Source: Sulfurimonas paralvinellae (GTDB lineage: Bacteria > Campylobacterota > Campylobacteria > Campylobacterales > Sulfurimonadaceae). From it: 64,000 nucleotides of DNA. Both the position numbers and the translations under genes were made by a program. Shown here in pieces: positions 28,602-37,631 of this stretch (position 1 is its first letter; each line of letters begins with the position of its first letter). The DNA lies in the NCBI RefSeq assembly GCF_014905135.1, contig NZ_CP041406.1, forward strand, positions 1,550,001 through 1,614,000. The letters run 5' to 3'. The notes beneath the pieces are model-generated. The model was not told where the DNA came from. It was given only the letters and a program-made list of their open reading frames with translations, and did not search any database.

Positions 28602-28841
28602 ATGCAAATTGATGATCTGTTTAATATCCTTCATAACTCTATAGAGTCTCAAAACAACGGCAAGAAGATATCCCTTAAAGATATGGCCAATGAACTGGGA
28701 ATCTCTATGCGTACATACCAAGACTGGAAACTCGGCCGTGCCAAACCACAGGCAGCCGCTGTTGTGATGAAGATGCTTGGAAAGTTGGATGATGATGAGA
28801 TCATCAGAGCCGTTCGAAAAATAAACAAACTAGAGGAGTAG
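28602..28841 (+). CDS. Small XRE-like helix-turn-helix protein
   Basis: A 79-aa putative DNA-binding protein. Residues about 22-62 contain a helix-turn-helix of the XRE/phage-repressor type: SLKDMANELGISMRTYQDWK followed by LGRAKPQ. No other domain is present. It is preceded by a long AT-rich region with a -10-like TATACT but no ribosome-binding site. It is followed 2 bases later by a 76-aa gene, so they are co-transcribed. Its target is unknown; autoregulation through the AT-rich region is a reasonable guess. Confidence 0.7.
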   Translation: MQIDDLFNILHNSIESQNNGKKISLKDMANELGISMRTYQDWKLGRAKPQAAAVVMKMLGKLDDDEIIRAVRKINKLEE

Positions 28842-28843
28842 TA

Positions 28844-29074
28844 ATGGGTGCGCTTACAAAGAATGAAAGAGATGGTTTGGAAGATGTATTTTTATCTATC
28901 CACAGTGTCAGCAGATATGAAAAACTCAAAGATTTATCATCATTAGTTATTTCTAAGCCAAGAACACTCAACTTCAAAAAACTCGTAAAACAGGCTAAAC
29001 ATGGACTAAAAGAAACAAAAATATCACATTTTTTACTCAAAATTGCCAAAAAGAAGAAAAATTTAAGCAAATAA
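28844..29074 (+). CDS. Hypothetical small basic protein
   Basis: A 76-aa basic protein with no signal peptide, membrane segment or recognised motif. The C terminus is very Lys-rich (KIAKKKKNLSK). The start has GAGGAG upstream, overlapping the end of the HTH gene, so the two look coupled. Function is unknown; HU follows 61 bases later. Confidence 0.55.
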   Translation: MGALTKNERDGLEDVFLSIHSVSRYEKLKDLSSLVISKPRTLNFKKLVKQAKHGLKETKISHFLLKIAKKKKNLSK

Positions 29075-29135
29075 ACTATAAAGTATCTCTAGCTGAATTA
29101 TTTAATTCGGAAAATTTTAATCCAAGGGTAAATTT

Positions 29136-29420
29136 ATGAATAAAGCGCAATTCGTTGAGTTAGTACAAGAGAAAGGTGGTTACAAAACTAAAGTTGAAGC
29201 TGAATCTGCAATCAAAGCATTCACTGAAGCTGTAGTTGAAGCACTTGTAAAGGGTGAAGATGTTTCTTTAGTTGGCTTTGGTAGCTTCGCTGCTGCATTA
29301 CAAAAAGGTAAAAGTGGTAAAGTTCCTGGTACTGACAAAACATACACTACTCAAGATAAAATGGTTCCTAAATTTAAAGCTGGTAAAGGTCTTAAAGACC
29401 GCGTTGCAGCTGGTAAATAA
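29136..29420 (+). CDS. hup: HU family DNA-binding protein
   Basis: Nucleoid-associated protein that bends DNA as a dimer. The 94-aa sequence has the HU/IHF fold: MNKAQFVELVQEKGGYKTK, the VSLVGFGSFAAA beta arm base, and a C-terminal basic part ending LKDRVAAGK. The typical GRNPxTG of the DNA-binding arm is changed to GKSGKVPGTDKTY, so the arm tip differs from E. coli HU; a divergent arm of this kind is known in Campylobacterota HU. A strong terminator follows directly. It stands in a plus-strand group with a preceding ribosome-binding site (AAGGG). Confidence 0.92.
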   Translation: MNKAQFVELVQEKGGYKTKVEAESAIKAFTEAVVEALVKGEDVSLVGFGSFAAALQKGKSGKVPGTDKTYTTQDKMVPKFKAGKGLKDRVAAGK

Positions 29421-29425
29421 TTGTT

Positions 29426-29455
29426 AAAATACCGTTATTTTCATAACGGTATTTT
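29426..29455 (+). terminator. Terminator hairpin after hup
   Basis: AAAATACCGTTAT and its exact complement ATAACGGTATTTT form a 13-base stem around TTTC; the T-rich end forms the tail. It separates hup from the next gene, whose ATG follows at 29462. Confidence 0.75.
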
Positions 29456-29461
29456 ATCTCT

Positions 29462-30973
29462 ATGATGAAATTATCATTCCTTCCTTCATTTTTTAAAACA
29501 AAAGATGAAACACTCATTGTCCCCGACTCTTTGTTGCTAAAAAAGATCAAATCACTCTCAGATAACAGTGATCTTATCGTTTTTTCAAATAAAGAAATTT
29601 TTCACCATAAAACTGCTTATTTAATTCCACTGATGATATATGACAAACTTCGCGATATCTATATCTTTGAAAGAAAAGAGTGGTCCTATGATGACTTAAA
29701 AAATGCAACTGCAAGTAAAGCAGAAGGTGTAGAGAATTCAAAGAATACGCTTGCTTTTGATAAAACACATGCAATTATCAAGCAAAAATTCAATGAGCTG
29801 CTTCACAATGACGGCGTCGACATTTTCAACTATCTGTTAATGGAAAATTTAAGTTCTGATGAGTATGAGCACTTAAATGATTCATTACAGGAAATTCTGC
29901 CAAAAGAGAAGATTATATTCAGTGATTCTGATACATCCGAGATCTTTAAAAAACTGCAAAATGCTGCAGATGAAAATCATTCTCTTCCTTCTGCCGACAC
30001 TGTCTTAGGAACACTTTTTATACAGTATGCCATTGCACAAAACAGTAATGAAGTTCATCTTTGCAATAATGAGCAGATTAATTTTATAGATACAGATATA
30101 AAAGGAGTTCAAAATCTATGTGCTCCTGCGAGAAGCGGAAAAAGCTATGCGCTTCTGCTCAAATCGATAAAAGAGCTTTTTCAGCACAAAAGAGAGAAGA
30201 TTATCCTTATAAAACCGACGACGCTCTCAAAAGATATTTTACACCAACGCTTTTTAGAACTGATCGAACACGCCATCATAGATATAGATCTCATGGCATT
30301 TGAGATTTTAACACCATTGGAACTCATCAACAGACATTTAGCCAAACTGAAAATGCCTCTGCTTGATGAAACACTTATCATAGATACAAAATTAATGCAA
30401 AAGAGCTTCGATGCCGCAGATATTATTCTCTGCGATGATGCAAATATGATACCTGCACAATTTCTCTCTTATCTTAAACATATACAAAAAAAAGGTGACT
30501 TGCTTTTCGTAAATAATATTGACCTGGAATCAACTTTCACTTTTACAAAAAGCTATCTTCCCCAAACAAGAGAAGTCCTGTTTCATCAAACGAATCCTCT
30601 TGCAAAAGCGCTCCATCTTGTTTCATCCTTATTACAGACTGCGGAGGCAAACGAAATTATCATAGTCAGCAGTAACAACAACAGAAAAAAGCTTCAAGAT
30701 GACCTTGCTTTTTTCATAGAAGATAAAACAATAACAATCGATGCTTCAAAACATCTCTTGGAACAGGAATTGAACTCTCTTTTACTGACAACATATGATG
30801 ATATCTTTGACTTGCATGCAAAACACATCATTTTAATGGATCTTTGTGATGAAGATAAAGAAAAAATCAAATATGCCTGCACCCTGGCAGAGGAAACTCT
30901 TCACATTCTCTATGAAGAGAGTTGTGAAACCATAGAAGGACTCAAGGAACAGTATGAAAGTAACGAAAACTGA
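29462..30973 (+). CDS. UvrD/SF1 helicase-like P-loop protein
   Basis: A 503-aa cytosolic protein. Near residue 220 it has a P-loop-like motif APARSGKS, a few strands later [12 protein letters not shown] (Walker B-like, matching the DEAQ region of SF1 helicases) and [13 protein letters not shown] (motif III-like). The N-terminal 210 residues and C-terminal 150 are alpha/beta but without the remaining helicase motifs (no clear motif IV-VI). It looks like a reduced or degenerate SF1 ATPase, whose role is unknown. The gene overlaps msrB by 20 bases, so translation is coupled with it. Starts at ATG 29462, 6 bases after the hup terminator. Confidence 0.6.
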   Translation: MMKLSFLPSFFKTKDETLIVPDSLLLKKIKSLSDNSDLIVFSNKEIFHHKTAYLIPLMIYDKLRDIYIFERKEWSYDDLKNATASKAEGVENSKNTLAFDKTHAIIKQKFNELLHNDGVDIFNYLLMENLSSDEYEHLNDSLQEILPKEKIIFSDSDTSEIFKKLQNAADENHSLPSADTVLGTLFIQYAIAQNSNEVHLCNNEQINFIDTDIKGVQNLCAPARSGKSYALLLKSIKELFQHKREKIILIKPTTLSKDILHQRFLELIEHAIIDIDLMAFEILTPLELINRHLAKLKMPLLDETLIIDTKLMQKSFDAADIILCDDANMIPAQFLSYLKHIQKKGDLLFVNNIDLESTFTFTKSYLPQTREVLFHQTNPLAKALHLVSSLLQTAEANEIIIVSSNNNRKKLQDDLAFFIEDKTITIDASKHLLEQELNSLLLTTYDDIFDLHAKHIILMDLCDEDKEKIKYACTLAEETLHILYEESCETIEGLKEQYESNEN

Positions 30974-31340
30974 ACAGGAGTGGAGAGAACAACTCTCTCC
31001 AGAAGCCTTTGCCGTTTGCAGACAACATGGGACAGAAGCTCCCTTTTCTGGAAAATATTATGATAACAAAGATGCCGGTATTTACAAATGTGTCTGTTGT
31101 GGTGCACCTCTTTTTGAATCAAGTACAAAATTTGATTCGGGCACAGGTTGGCCAAGCTACTATGAAGCGATTGAAGATGCCGTTAGAGAAGTCAAAGATA
31201 TGAGCCATGGTATGATTAGAGTTGAAGTTCGTTGCAGTAACTGTGATGCTCATTTAGGTCACGTCTTTCCAGACGGACCGGAACCAACAGGTATGCGCTA
31301 CTGCATCAATTCTGTCTGTTTAGACTTTCAAAAGGAATAA
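30954..31340 (+). CDS. msrB: Peptide methionine-R-sulfoxide reductase MsrB
   Basis: Reduces methionine-R-sulfoxide in proteins, part of oxidative-damage repair. The 128-aa protein has two zinc-binding CxxC pairs (CVCCGAPLF and [10 protein letters not shown]), [10 protein letters not shown], and the catalytic Cys in [12 protein letters not shown]. There is no signal peptide, so it acts in the cytosol. The start at ATG 30954 has AAGGAACA just before it and overlaps the previous gene by 20 bases. The cyclophilin gene follows 5 bases later. Confidence 0.95.
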   Translation: MKVTKTEQEWREQLSPEAFAVCRQHGTEAPFSGKYYDNKDAGIYKCVCCGAPLFESSTKFDSGTGWPSYYEAIEDAVREVKDMSHGMIRVEVRCSNCDAHLGHVFPDGPEPTGMRYCINSVCLDFQKE

Positions 31341-31345
31341 TAACA

Positions 31346-31894
31346 ATGTTACAAAAATTATTTTTTACTTTTCTGTTACTACTCAATGTCAATCTCTTTG
31401 CCAAAACGAATCCTCACGTTATACTTGAAACAACACAGGGAAAGATAGAGCTGGAACTTTTTTCCGATACTGCACCTCTGGCAGTTGAGAATTTTATAAC
31501 ACATGTAAAAGAAGGTTACTACAATGGTATTGCATTTCACAGAATTATCCACAACTTTATGATCCAAGGCGGCGATCCGACAGAAACAGGACGTGGCGGT
31601 GAGAGCATCTGGCACAAAGAGTTTAAAGATGAATTTGCTCCAAATCTTGTTTTTGACAAAGCAGGCATACTTGCTATGGCAAATCGTGGACCAAATACCA
31701 ACGGCAGCCAATTTTTCATCACAACCGCTCCTGCACCCTGGCTCAACGGAGGCTATACCATATTTGGAAAAGTAGTGGACAATGCTTCGATGAAAACAGT
31801 GATGAAGCTCAACAATGTGGCGACAACGGGACGTTCAGGCGGCGACAGACCGTTAGAGAGACAAGAGATTATAAAAGCATATATCAAGCAATAA
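31346..31894 (+). CDS. Periplasmic cyclophilin-type peptidyl-prolyl isomerase
   Basis: Prolyl isomerase with an N-terminal signal peptide (residues 1-19, cleaved near FAK), so it acts in the periplasm. Cyclophilin motifs are present: YYNGIAFHRIIHNFMIQGGDP, the MANRGPNTNGSQFFIT block with the active-site residues, and WLNGGYTIFGKVV. The 182-aa length is typical of PpiA-like proteins. It sits 5 bases after msrB, making a small protein-repair operon. Confidence 0.92.
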   Translation: MLQKLFFTFLLLLNVNLFAKTNPHVILETTQGKIELELFSDTAPLAVENFITHVKEGYYNGIAFHRIIHNFMIQGGDPTETGRGGESIWHKEFKDEFAPNLVFDKAGILAMANRGPNTNGSQFFITTAPAPWLNGGYTIFGKVVDNASMKTVMKLNNVATTGRSGGDRPLERQEIIKAYIKQ

Positions 31895-31899
31895 AAGCT

Positions 31900-31905
31900 T
31901 ATAAT
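31900..31905 (+). promoter_or_regulatory. -10 box of the PiT transporter gene
   Basis: TATAAT lies 26 bases before the ATG at 31932, with the ribosome-binding site GGAG following. Confidence 0.5.
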
Positions 31906-31931
31906 TTCATCATCCTATCTATGGAGTAACA

Positions 31932-33575
31932 ATGGAAATTGAAACGATAAGCAAGCTTGAAAAAGAAGCACTCAAAAAAAGCGGAACTGACTTTACACGG
32001 ATAGGGCTTGCTCTATTTTTCATGATAGGCGTTCTTACCTATACCTTTTTAAGCAGCGGCGGCATATCTGACAATATGTTTTTAGCCGTTGCCGCTTTCA
32101 TTGGTGCTTATATGGCAATGAACATCGGTGCAAATGATGTAGCCAACAATGTCGGCCCTGCTGTTGGCAGCCGTGCAATGACCATGACAATGGCAATCAT
32201 CATAGCAGCTGTTTTTGAAGCTGGTGGAGCACTCATTGCCGGTGGCGAGGTCGTCAAGACAATCAAAAAAGGCATTATTGACATTGCAGCCTTTGGCGGC
32301 AATCCCGACCCTTTTATATGGGCTATGATGGCGGCCCTCCTCGCTGCTGCACTCTGGCTGAATTTCGCAACAGCCATGAAAGCACCTGTATCAACGACAC
32401 ACTCTATTGTCGGTGGTGTGATGGGTGCCGGAATTGCAGCTGCAGGTTTTAGCATCGTTTCCTGGTCAACAATGGCAAAAATTGTCGCTTCATGGATTAT
32501 CTCACCTCTTTTAGGTGGTCTTATTGCCGCTGCTTTTCTTTTTGCCATTAAAAAAAGTATTGTTTTTAAAGAAAATAAAGTAGAAGCCGCAAAAGAGTAT
32601 GTTCCTATTTTTGTTGCTTTGATGTCCTGGGCTTTTATAACTTACCTTGTAATCAAGGGTCTTAAAAAGATATGGCCGCAGATCATTGAAATTGTAAACA
32701 CCATTCCTCTTATCTCTCTTGAAATAACTAAAAAACCTTCCTTTGTAACAGCGCTAATTATCGGTGCTGTTATCGGTGTAGTCATCTACTTTATTCTCAA
32801 AAGAAAATTATCATCCCATAAGGGGTTGGAGAATTCAAAAGAGTCAGTAAATACACTCTTTACCATCCCTCTCATCTTTGCAGCAGCACTTTTAAGTTTT
32901 GCTCACGGTGCCAATGATGTTGCCAATGCCATCGGTCCACTCGCTGCAATCAATGATGCTGTTGTCAATGGCGGTATCTCTTCAAAAGCAAGTATCCCGC
33001 TGTGGGTTATGGGCGTGGGTGCTTTTGGTATAGCACTTGGTCTGGCTCTCTATGGTCCAAAGCTAATCCGAACGGTTGGTTCCGAGATCACTGAACTCGA
33101 TCAGATTCGTGCTTTTTCCATCGCTATGGCAGCATCTATCACTGTTATTATCGCTTCACAACTTGGTCTGCCTGTCAGTTCTACACATATCGCAATCGGT
33201 GGTGTTTTTGGAGTCGGATTCTTGCGTGAATGGCTGCAGCTAACAGAAACAACCACCACGATCGAAGAAGACAGAGAACTTATTGAAGATGAGAAGAACA
33301 TCCTCAACAGCTATAAAGATGAACTCAAATCATTAAAATACAAAACAGATAAAGAAGAAGCCGAGTATAAAAGAATTGTAGAACTTTACACGCTCATAGA
33401 AAAAGAGGAAAAACTTATAAAGTCTGCTAAAAAGCATATAAAAAGAGTGAAAAAAGTAGAGTATGTCAAGCGTGATGCTGTCAAAAAAATCATCGCTGCA
33501 TGGATCATTACCGTTCCGGCTGCTGCCATTCTCTCCGGACTTCTATTTTTTACTATCCGAGGAATAATGCTTTAG
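31932..33575 (+). CDS. PiT family inorganic phosphate transporter
   Basis: Inner-membrane phosphate permease with internal duplication. Two PiT signatures are present: GANDVANNVGPAVGS near residue 66 and AHGANDVANAIGP near residue 325. At 547 aa it has about 10-12 membrane segments and a hydrophilic, Lys/Glu-rich loop (about 440-510) before the final helix. It ends 4 bases into folP, which is on the opposite strand. Whether it transports phosphate alone or with metal cannot be told. Confidence 0.92.
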   Translation: MEIETISKLEKEALKKSGTDFTRIGLALFFMIGVLTYTFLSSGGISDNMFLAVAAFIGAYMAMNIGANDVANNVGPAVGSRAMTMTMAIIIAAVFEAGGALIAGGEVVKTIKKGIIDIAAFGGNPDPFIWAMMAALLAAALWLNFATAMKAPVSTTHSIVGGVMGAGIAAAGFSIVSWSTMAKIVASWIISPLLGGLIAAAFLFAIKKSIVFKENKVEAAKEYVPIFVALMSWAFITYLVIKGLKKIWPQIIEIVNTIPLISLEITKKPSFVTALIIGAVIGVVIYFILKRKLSSHKGLENSKESVNTLFTIPLIFAAALLSFAHGANDVANAIGPLAAINDAVVNGGISSKASIPLWVMGVGAFGIALGLALYGPKLIRTVGSEITELDQIRAFSIAMAASITVIIASQLGLPVSSTHIAIGGVFGVGFLREWLQLTETTTTIEEDRELIEDEKNILNSYKDELKSLKYKTDKEEAEYKRIVELYTLIEKEEKLIKSAKKHIKRVKKVEYVKRDAVKKIIAAWIITVPAAAILSGLLFFTIRGIML

Positions 33576-34714
33576 AGTTTTAAAAGAGTCTCTTGTACTC
33601 TTAAAGCCTGTGCATGTTCATAGACATCATGCACACGTAAAATAGAAGCACCATTTCTAAAAGCTTCAAGATGCAGAGCCAGCGTGCCGGCTAATCTCTT
33701 CTCGACCGGTGAAGGAAATATCTTATCAATCATTGACTTGCGTGAGGCACCAAATAAAATCGGCTTTTGCAATGAGAGAAAATGTTCCAGGTTTTTCAGC
33801 AGCATCAAATTATCTTCAAGCCTTTTTCCAAAACCTATGCCGACATCAAGTACAATATCTTCGATACCAAATGATTCCGCTTTTGCTATGCGCGTTTGAA
33901 AAAAACTGTAAACCTCATCCAATACATCCTCGTAGTAAGGATCGTTCTGCATCATCTGCGGCGTTCCCTGCATATGCATAATAACAACTTGGGCTTTATA
34001 CTTTGCCACTACTTCACAAACTGCATCGTTTTGTAAGCCTGTTATGTCGTTAACGATGCGAAAACCATGTTGCAGAGCATACTCAATAACTGCAGGCTCA
34101 TACGAATCTATACTGAAATCCACACATTCATAGAGCTTTTTCTCTGCAATCAGATCACAGACAGGACGAACCCTTTTGAGCTCTTCCTCTACTGAAACGA
34201 CAGGAGCATTGGGACGAGAGGAGACGCCTCCGATGTCAATGATGTCAGCACCCTCTTCTATCATAGCTTCTATTTTCTTGATAGCATCACTGCTTTGAAA
34301 CCTGCTGCTGCTAAAAAAGCTGTCATCATTGGCATTGATAACACCCATAATTTTGGCCGTGTGAGGCTTTTGTATCTGTGTATAGATTTTGAGCTGTTTT
34401 GCCAGATCTTTAAGGCCAAATGGCTGAGCGAGTTCTTTGCGTGAGAGAACTTCAAGCTCTTTTGTCGTTGCAATCAAAAGGCAGTCCACTCTTTGTGTTT
34501 TTGCTACAACCGTTCCCCGTGGTACTGCCAGATCTGCACCGACAGAAAGGGCATCCTGTTTTAAAATATTCGCAGCGCCGACATGCAGATCCTTAATAGC
34601 TATCAAGTGCACTTTTGCTTTTGCGCTCAATATGCTTACACCGCCGTTGTCCACATCAAGCTTTTTAAGATACTGCTTTATATCTATCTCTGAAGAGAGC
34701 TTCTCTACAATCAT
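33572..34714 (-). CDS. folP: Dihydropteroate synthase, long form
   Basis: Joins 4-aminobenzoate and 6-hydroxymethyl-dihydropterin pyrophosphate in folate synthesis. At 380 aa it is about 100 residues longer than E. coli FolP; the TIM-barrel domain starts near residue 115 (IMGVINANDDSFF) and contains IEEGADIIDIGGVSSRPNA, FRIVNDITGLQ and ILFGASRKSMI. The extra N-terminal domain matches the long form found in Campylobacterota. It overlaps holB by 4 bases. Its gene order lysC-hobA-holB-folP matches H. pylori. Confidence 0.93.
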   Translation of the reverse strand: MIVEKLSSEIDIKQYLKKLDVDNGGVSILSAKAKVHLIAIKDLHVGAANILKQDALSVGADLAVPRGTVVAKTQRVDCLLIATTKELEVLSRKELAQPFGLKDLAKQLKIYTQIQKPHTAKIMGVINANDDSFFSSSRFQSSDAIKKIEAMIEEGADIIDIGGVSSRPNAPVVSVEEELKRVRPVCDLIAEKKLYECVDFSIDSYEPAVIEYALQHGFRIVNDITGLQNDAVCEVVAKYKAQVVIMHMQGTPQMMQNDPYYEDVLDEVYSFFQTRIAKAESFGIEDIVLDVGIGFGKRLEDNLMLLKNLEHFLSLQKPILFGASRKSMIDKIFPSPVEKRLAGTLALHLEAFRNGASILRVHDVYEHAQALRVQETLLKL

Positions 34715-35331
34715 CCTCTCTCTCCCGTAAAACTCATCAGTAGCATTGCAAAGACTGACTGTGCCCGGGCATTGAGATCAAGCAGTCTGTAAGCTTTATC
34801 GAAATTATCCAGTTGTCTCTCGCTCAAGATCAGTTTATCAACTACTGTTGCTCTATAGTAAAGGGCTTCAACAAGCCCTTTTGCTTCATTCTTTGACACA
34901 CGGGCATTTGCCTTTAAAAAATCAAATATCTCTTTATAATCAATCTTTGCAAGATGAATATCTAAAACTTCTTTTTGGTGTGTCTGCTCGACTTTTAGTA
35001 TAGGCAGTCTTGATCGTACCGTTGGGAGAAGATTGGATTTTGTTGGAGAGATGATGATAAATTCTATATTTTTTGGTGGTTCTTCGAGAAGTTTGAGCAG
35101 AGAGTTTTGCGCTACTGTCGTAAATTCCACTGCCGCTATGATGATGTACTTTGTTTCAGATTCACTGATGTACGCTTCGGCAGTGACAAGTTTGGCATGT
35201 TCAATCTTAAAATTCTCTTCGAAAAAAGAGACGACACGCAATGGTTTTAACGTACTCTCCAGCCGTTCAATCTCCTGCTCTATCTCTGATGCAATGAGGA
35301 TATGTCCTTTGAGTTTATCAGGAGCCTGCAT
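34711..35331 (-). CDS. holB: DNA polymerase III delta' subunit (short form)
   Basis: Clamp-loader subunit. The sequence (206 aa from ATG 35331) has AQNSLLKLLEEPPKNIEFIII and LPTVRSRLPILKV, the delta' SRC-type region. It has no Walker A, which is normal for delta', and lacks the C-terminal collar of larger HolB; H. pylori HolB is also short. An ATG at 35355 would add 8 residues, but the GGAGAGG site fits the one at 35331. It overlaps hobA by 14 bases and folP by 4. Confidence 0.85.
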   Translation of the reverse strand: MQAPDKLKGHILIASEIEQEIERLESTLKPLRVVSFFEENFKIEHAKLVTAEAYISESETKYIIIAAVEFTTVAQNSLLKLLEEPPKNIEFIIISPTKSNLLPTVRSRLPILKVEQTHQKEVLDIHLAKIDYKEIFDFLKANARVSKNEAKGLVEALYYRATVVDKLILSERQLDNFDKAYRLLDLNARAQSVFAMLLMSFTGERG

Positions 35332-35869
35332 CGACCTCTCCAAACATCGTTGCACTTAACGAAGCATCAAAAAGACGGTAGAGCTGTAGAAGTTTGATGT
35401 CTAAAACAGGATCATAAGATTTCAGCGTAAAAGCATTGTTGAAATCTTCATCAAAGATCCAAAAATAACTCTCATCTTTTCTTTTGGCGATATCACTGCG
35501 TTTATCATCACCTTTACCGATATACCAAAAGAAATAATCATCTTTATAAGAAAGCGATATCATATCATCGAGCATATCTATCATCTCACCGCCACTGAGA
35601 CTGTTATAGTGCGGATAGACACTGTCTATACTGATAATAGGAATAAGAGGACGATCCAAAGAGATGGAATTTATAGAGCTGATTATATACTGTTCCAGCC
35701 ATTTTCTCTTCTCATCCGTGATCAGGATGACTGTTTTGCCGTTTAAAATCTGTTCAAGTGCAAAGGCTGTCGTTTTGGACCACTCAAAGCGGTACTCTTC
35801 AAGCCATGAAAGGCTTCCGCCCTCTTCACGAATAGCATCCAGACTCCATTGGGCAAAATCGAGTACCAT
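35318..35869 (-). CDS. hobA: DnaA-binding replication initiation factor HobA
   Basis: Campylobacterota-specific protein that binds DnaA domain I and helps it oligomerise at oriC, the functional counterpart of DiaA. The 183-aa sequence has WLEEYRFEW near the N terminus, VILITDEKRKWLEQYI, and FFWYIGKGDDKRSDIA. The gene order lysC-hobA-holB-folP supports the assignment. It is a strong marker of this phylum. Confidence 0.92.
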   Translation of the reverse strand: MVLDFAQWSLDAIREEGGSLSWLEEYRFEWSKTTAFALEQILNGKTVILITDEKRKWLEQYIISSINSISLDRPLIPIISIDSVYPHYNSLSGGEMIDMLDDMISLSYKDDYFFWYIGKGDDKRSDIAKRKDESYFWIFDEDFNNAFTLKSYDPVLDIKLLQLYRLFDASLSATMFGEVDAGS

Positions 35870-35872
35870 AAC

Positions 35873-37084
35873 TTACTTATCTAACTCGTATGCATTATGC
35901 AGGCTGCGTACTGCAAGCTCTGCATACTTTTCATCAATGACCATTGAGACTTTTATCTCAGAAGTTGAGATCATATTTATATTGATATTCTCTTTTGCCA
36001 TTGTTGAAAAAGCGAGTGCCGCAACACCTGCGTGAGACTTCATACCGACACCCACGACAGAGACCTTACAGATATCTTCATTATATGAATCATCTTTTAC
36101 TTCTCCGTTTTTAACGAATGTATCGACAACCATTTTAGCATCATGCAAATCACCGACAGGAACAGTAAAGTCAATGTTTGTTGTATCATCTACCGCCTTG
36201 TTTTGAATGATCATGTCAACATTGACCTCAGCATCAGCCAATGCATTGAAAATATCAGAAGCAATTCCCGGTCTGTCTTTGACACCCATTAAAGAGATGC
36301 GAGCCTGGTTTCTATCGAGTGCGATTCCGCTGACAAGTGGTTTTTCCATAATGTTTTCTTCCTTTGTGATTAATGTTCCCTCTTCATCGCTGAAGCTGCT
36401 TCGTGTTACTAAGTTTACATTGAGTTTTTTTGCAAGTTCTACCGAACGGTTCTGCAGTACTTTTGCACCGAGACTTGCGAGTTCCAGCATCTCATCATAC
36501 GAGATGCGCTCAAGCTTCTTTGCTTTTGGTTCTATGCGCGGATCTGTTGTAAAGATTCCCGTCACATCGGTATATATCTCACACAGATCAGCCTTTAGTG
36601 CACCGGCAATTGCAACAGCTGAGAGATCACTCCCGCCACGGCCGAGTGTAGTAACATCACCATTGGTATTTACACCTTGAAAACCTGCGACAACTATGAT
36701 CTTGCCTTTATCAAGCGCACTTTTCATTGTTTTTGGATTGATCTCCTCGATACGTGCTTTTGTATGGTGCTTGTCTGTTACAATACCTGCTTTTCTTCCC
36801 GTCATCGCTTCAGCATCAAAACCCATCTCCTGAAGTGCGATGGAGAGTAAAGCAGCCGTTACGCGCTCTCCTGAGCTCAGCAGCATATCCATCTCAGCAC
36901 GTGCAGGATTGTCGGAAAAATGCTCCGCATACCCTACAAGCTTATTTGTCTCACCGCTCATGGCCGATACGACAACCACAACATCATTGCCTGCTTTTTT
37001 TGTCTCTGCCACACGATTGGCTACGTTTTGAATGCGTTCCAGGTCACCGACACTTGTCCCGCCGAATTTTTGAACAATCAACAT
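35873..37084 (-). CDS. lysC: Aspartate kinase
   Basis: Phosphorylates L-aspartate, the first step to lysine, threonine and methionine (and diaminopimelate). The 403-aa protein begins with the kinase signature VQKFGGTSVGD and has GRGGSDLSAVAIAG. The C-terminal third holds two ACT domains (about 265-400: GVKDRPGIASDIFNALA and GVGMKSHAGVAALAF), which usually give feedback control by lysine or threonine. It has 3 bases to hobA and is adjacent to rppH. Confidence 0.96.
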   Translation of the reverse strand: MLIVQKFGGTSVGDLERIQNVANRVAETKKAGNDVVVVVSAMSGETNKLVGYAEHFSDNPARAEMDMLLSSGERVTAALLSIALQEMGFDAEAMTGRKAGIVTDKHHTKARIEEINPKTMKSALDKGKIIVVAGFQGVNTNGDVTTLGRGGSDLSAVAIAGALKADLCEIYTDVTGIFTTDPRIEPKAKKLERISYDEMLELASLGAKVLQNRSVELAKKLNVNLVTRSSFSDEEGTLITKEENIMEKPLVSGIALDRNQARISLMGVKDRPGIASDIFNALADAEVNVDMIIQNKAVDDTTNIDFTVPVGDLHDAKMVVDTFVKNGEVKDDSYNEDICKVSVVGVGMKSHAGVAALAFSTMAKENININMISTSEIKVSMVIDEKYAELAVRSLHNAYELDK

Positions 37085-37555
37085 CTACAGTAATCCCTCT
37101 TTTTTGAAATAATTTATCACCGTCTCATACACGGGCTTCTTAAAATGTGCCGTAAAATCAAGAACCTTATCAACATCTACAAACTTATAATTTATAAACT
37201 CCGGATGTTTCGTAGCGAGATTTATCTTTGCATCTTTACCAAGTTTCAGTAAAAAGTAACGCTGTGTCTGCCCTTTGTACGGTTTCATTTTTTTCGCTAT
37301 CTTGTCCGGAAAATCATAACTGATCCACTCCGGATACTCAGCCACAATCTCAGCCGCATCCGTACCTATCTCCTCTTCCATCTCACGAAAAAGAGCCTCT
37401 TTAACCTCTTCACCTTTATCAATTCCACCCTGCGGAAACTGCCAGATGTCAGTTAAATCGTTACGCTGTGCGATAAATATCTCTTTTTTATCCGGATAGT
37501 TCTCCGATAAAATTATCATCGCAACATTAGGACGATATTTGTCATTTTTACTCAT
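37085..37555 (-). CDS. rppH: RNA pyrophosphohydrolase / (di)nucleoside polyphosphate hydrolase
   Basis: Nudix enzyme that removes pyrophosphate from the 5' end of mRNAs and may also cleave dinucleoside polyphosphates. The 156-aa protein has a full Nudix box GGIDKGEEVKEALFREMEEEIG near residues 43-64 preceded by WQFPQ. Length is typical. It abuts lysC with no gap and is the first gene of the rppH-lysC-hobA-holB-folP run. Confidence 0.92.
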   Translation of the reverse strand: MSKNDKYRPNVAMIILSENYPDKKEIFIAQRNDLTDIWQFPQGGIDKGEEVKEALFREMEEEIGTDAAEIVAEYPEWISYDFPDKIAKKMKPYKGQTQRYFLLKLGKDAKINLATKHPEFINYKFVDVDKVLDFTAHFKKPVYETVINYFKKEGLL

Positions 37556-37619
37556 ACCAACACCTATTTTAAATTACCGCGATTATACAAAAGATGCGAT
37601 TAAAGTAAGTTTATCTTGT

Positions 37620-37625
37620 TATAAT
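37620..37625 (+). promoter_or_regulatory. -10 box directly before hemW
   Basis: TATAAT ends only 6 bases before the ATG at 37632 and no ribosome-binding site is seen, suggesting a leaderless transcript. Confidence 0.5.
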
Positions 37626-37631
37626 TTTGCC

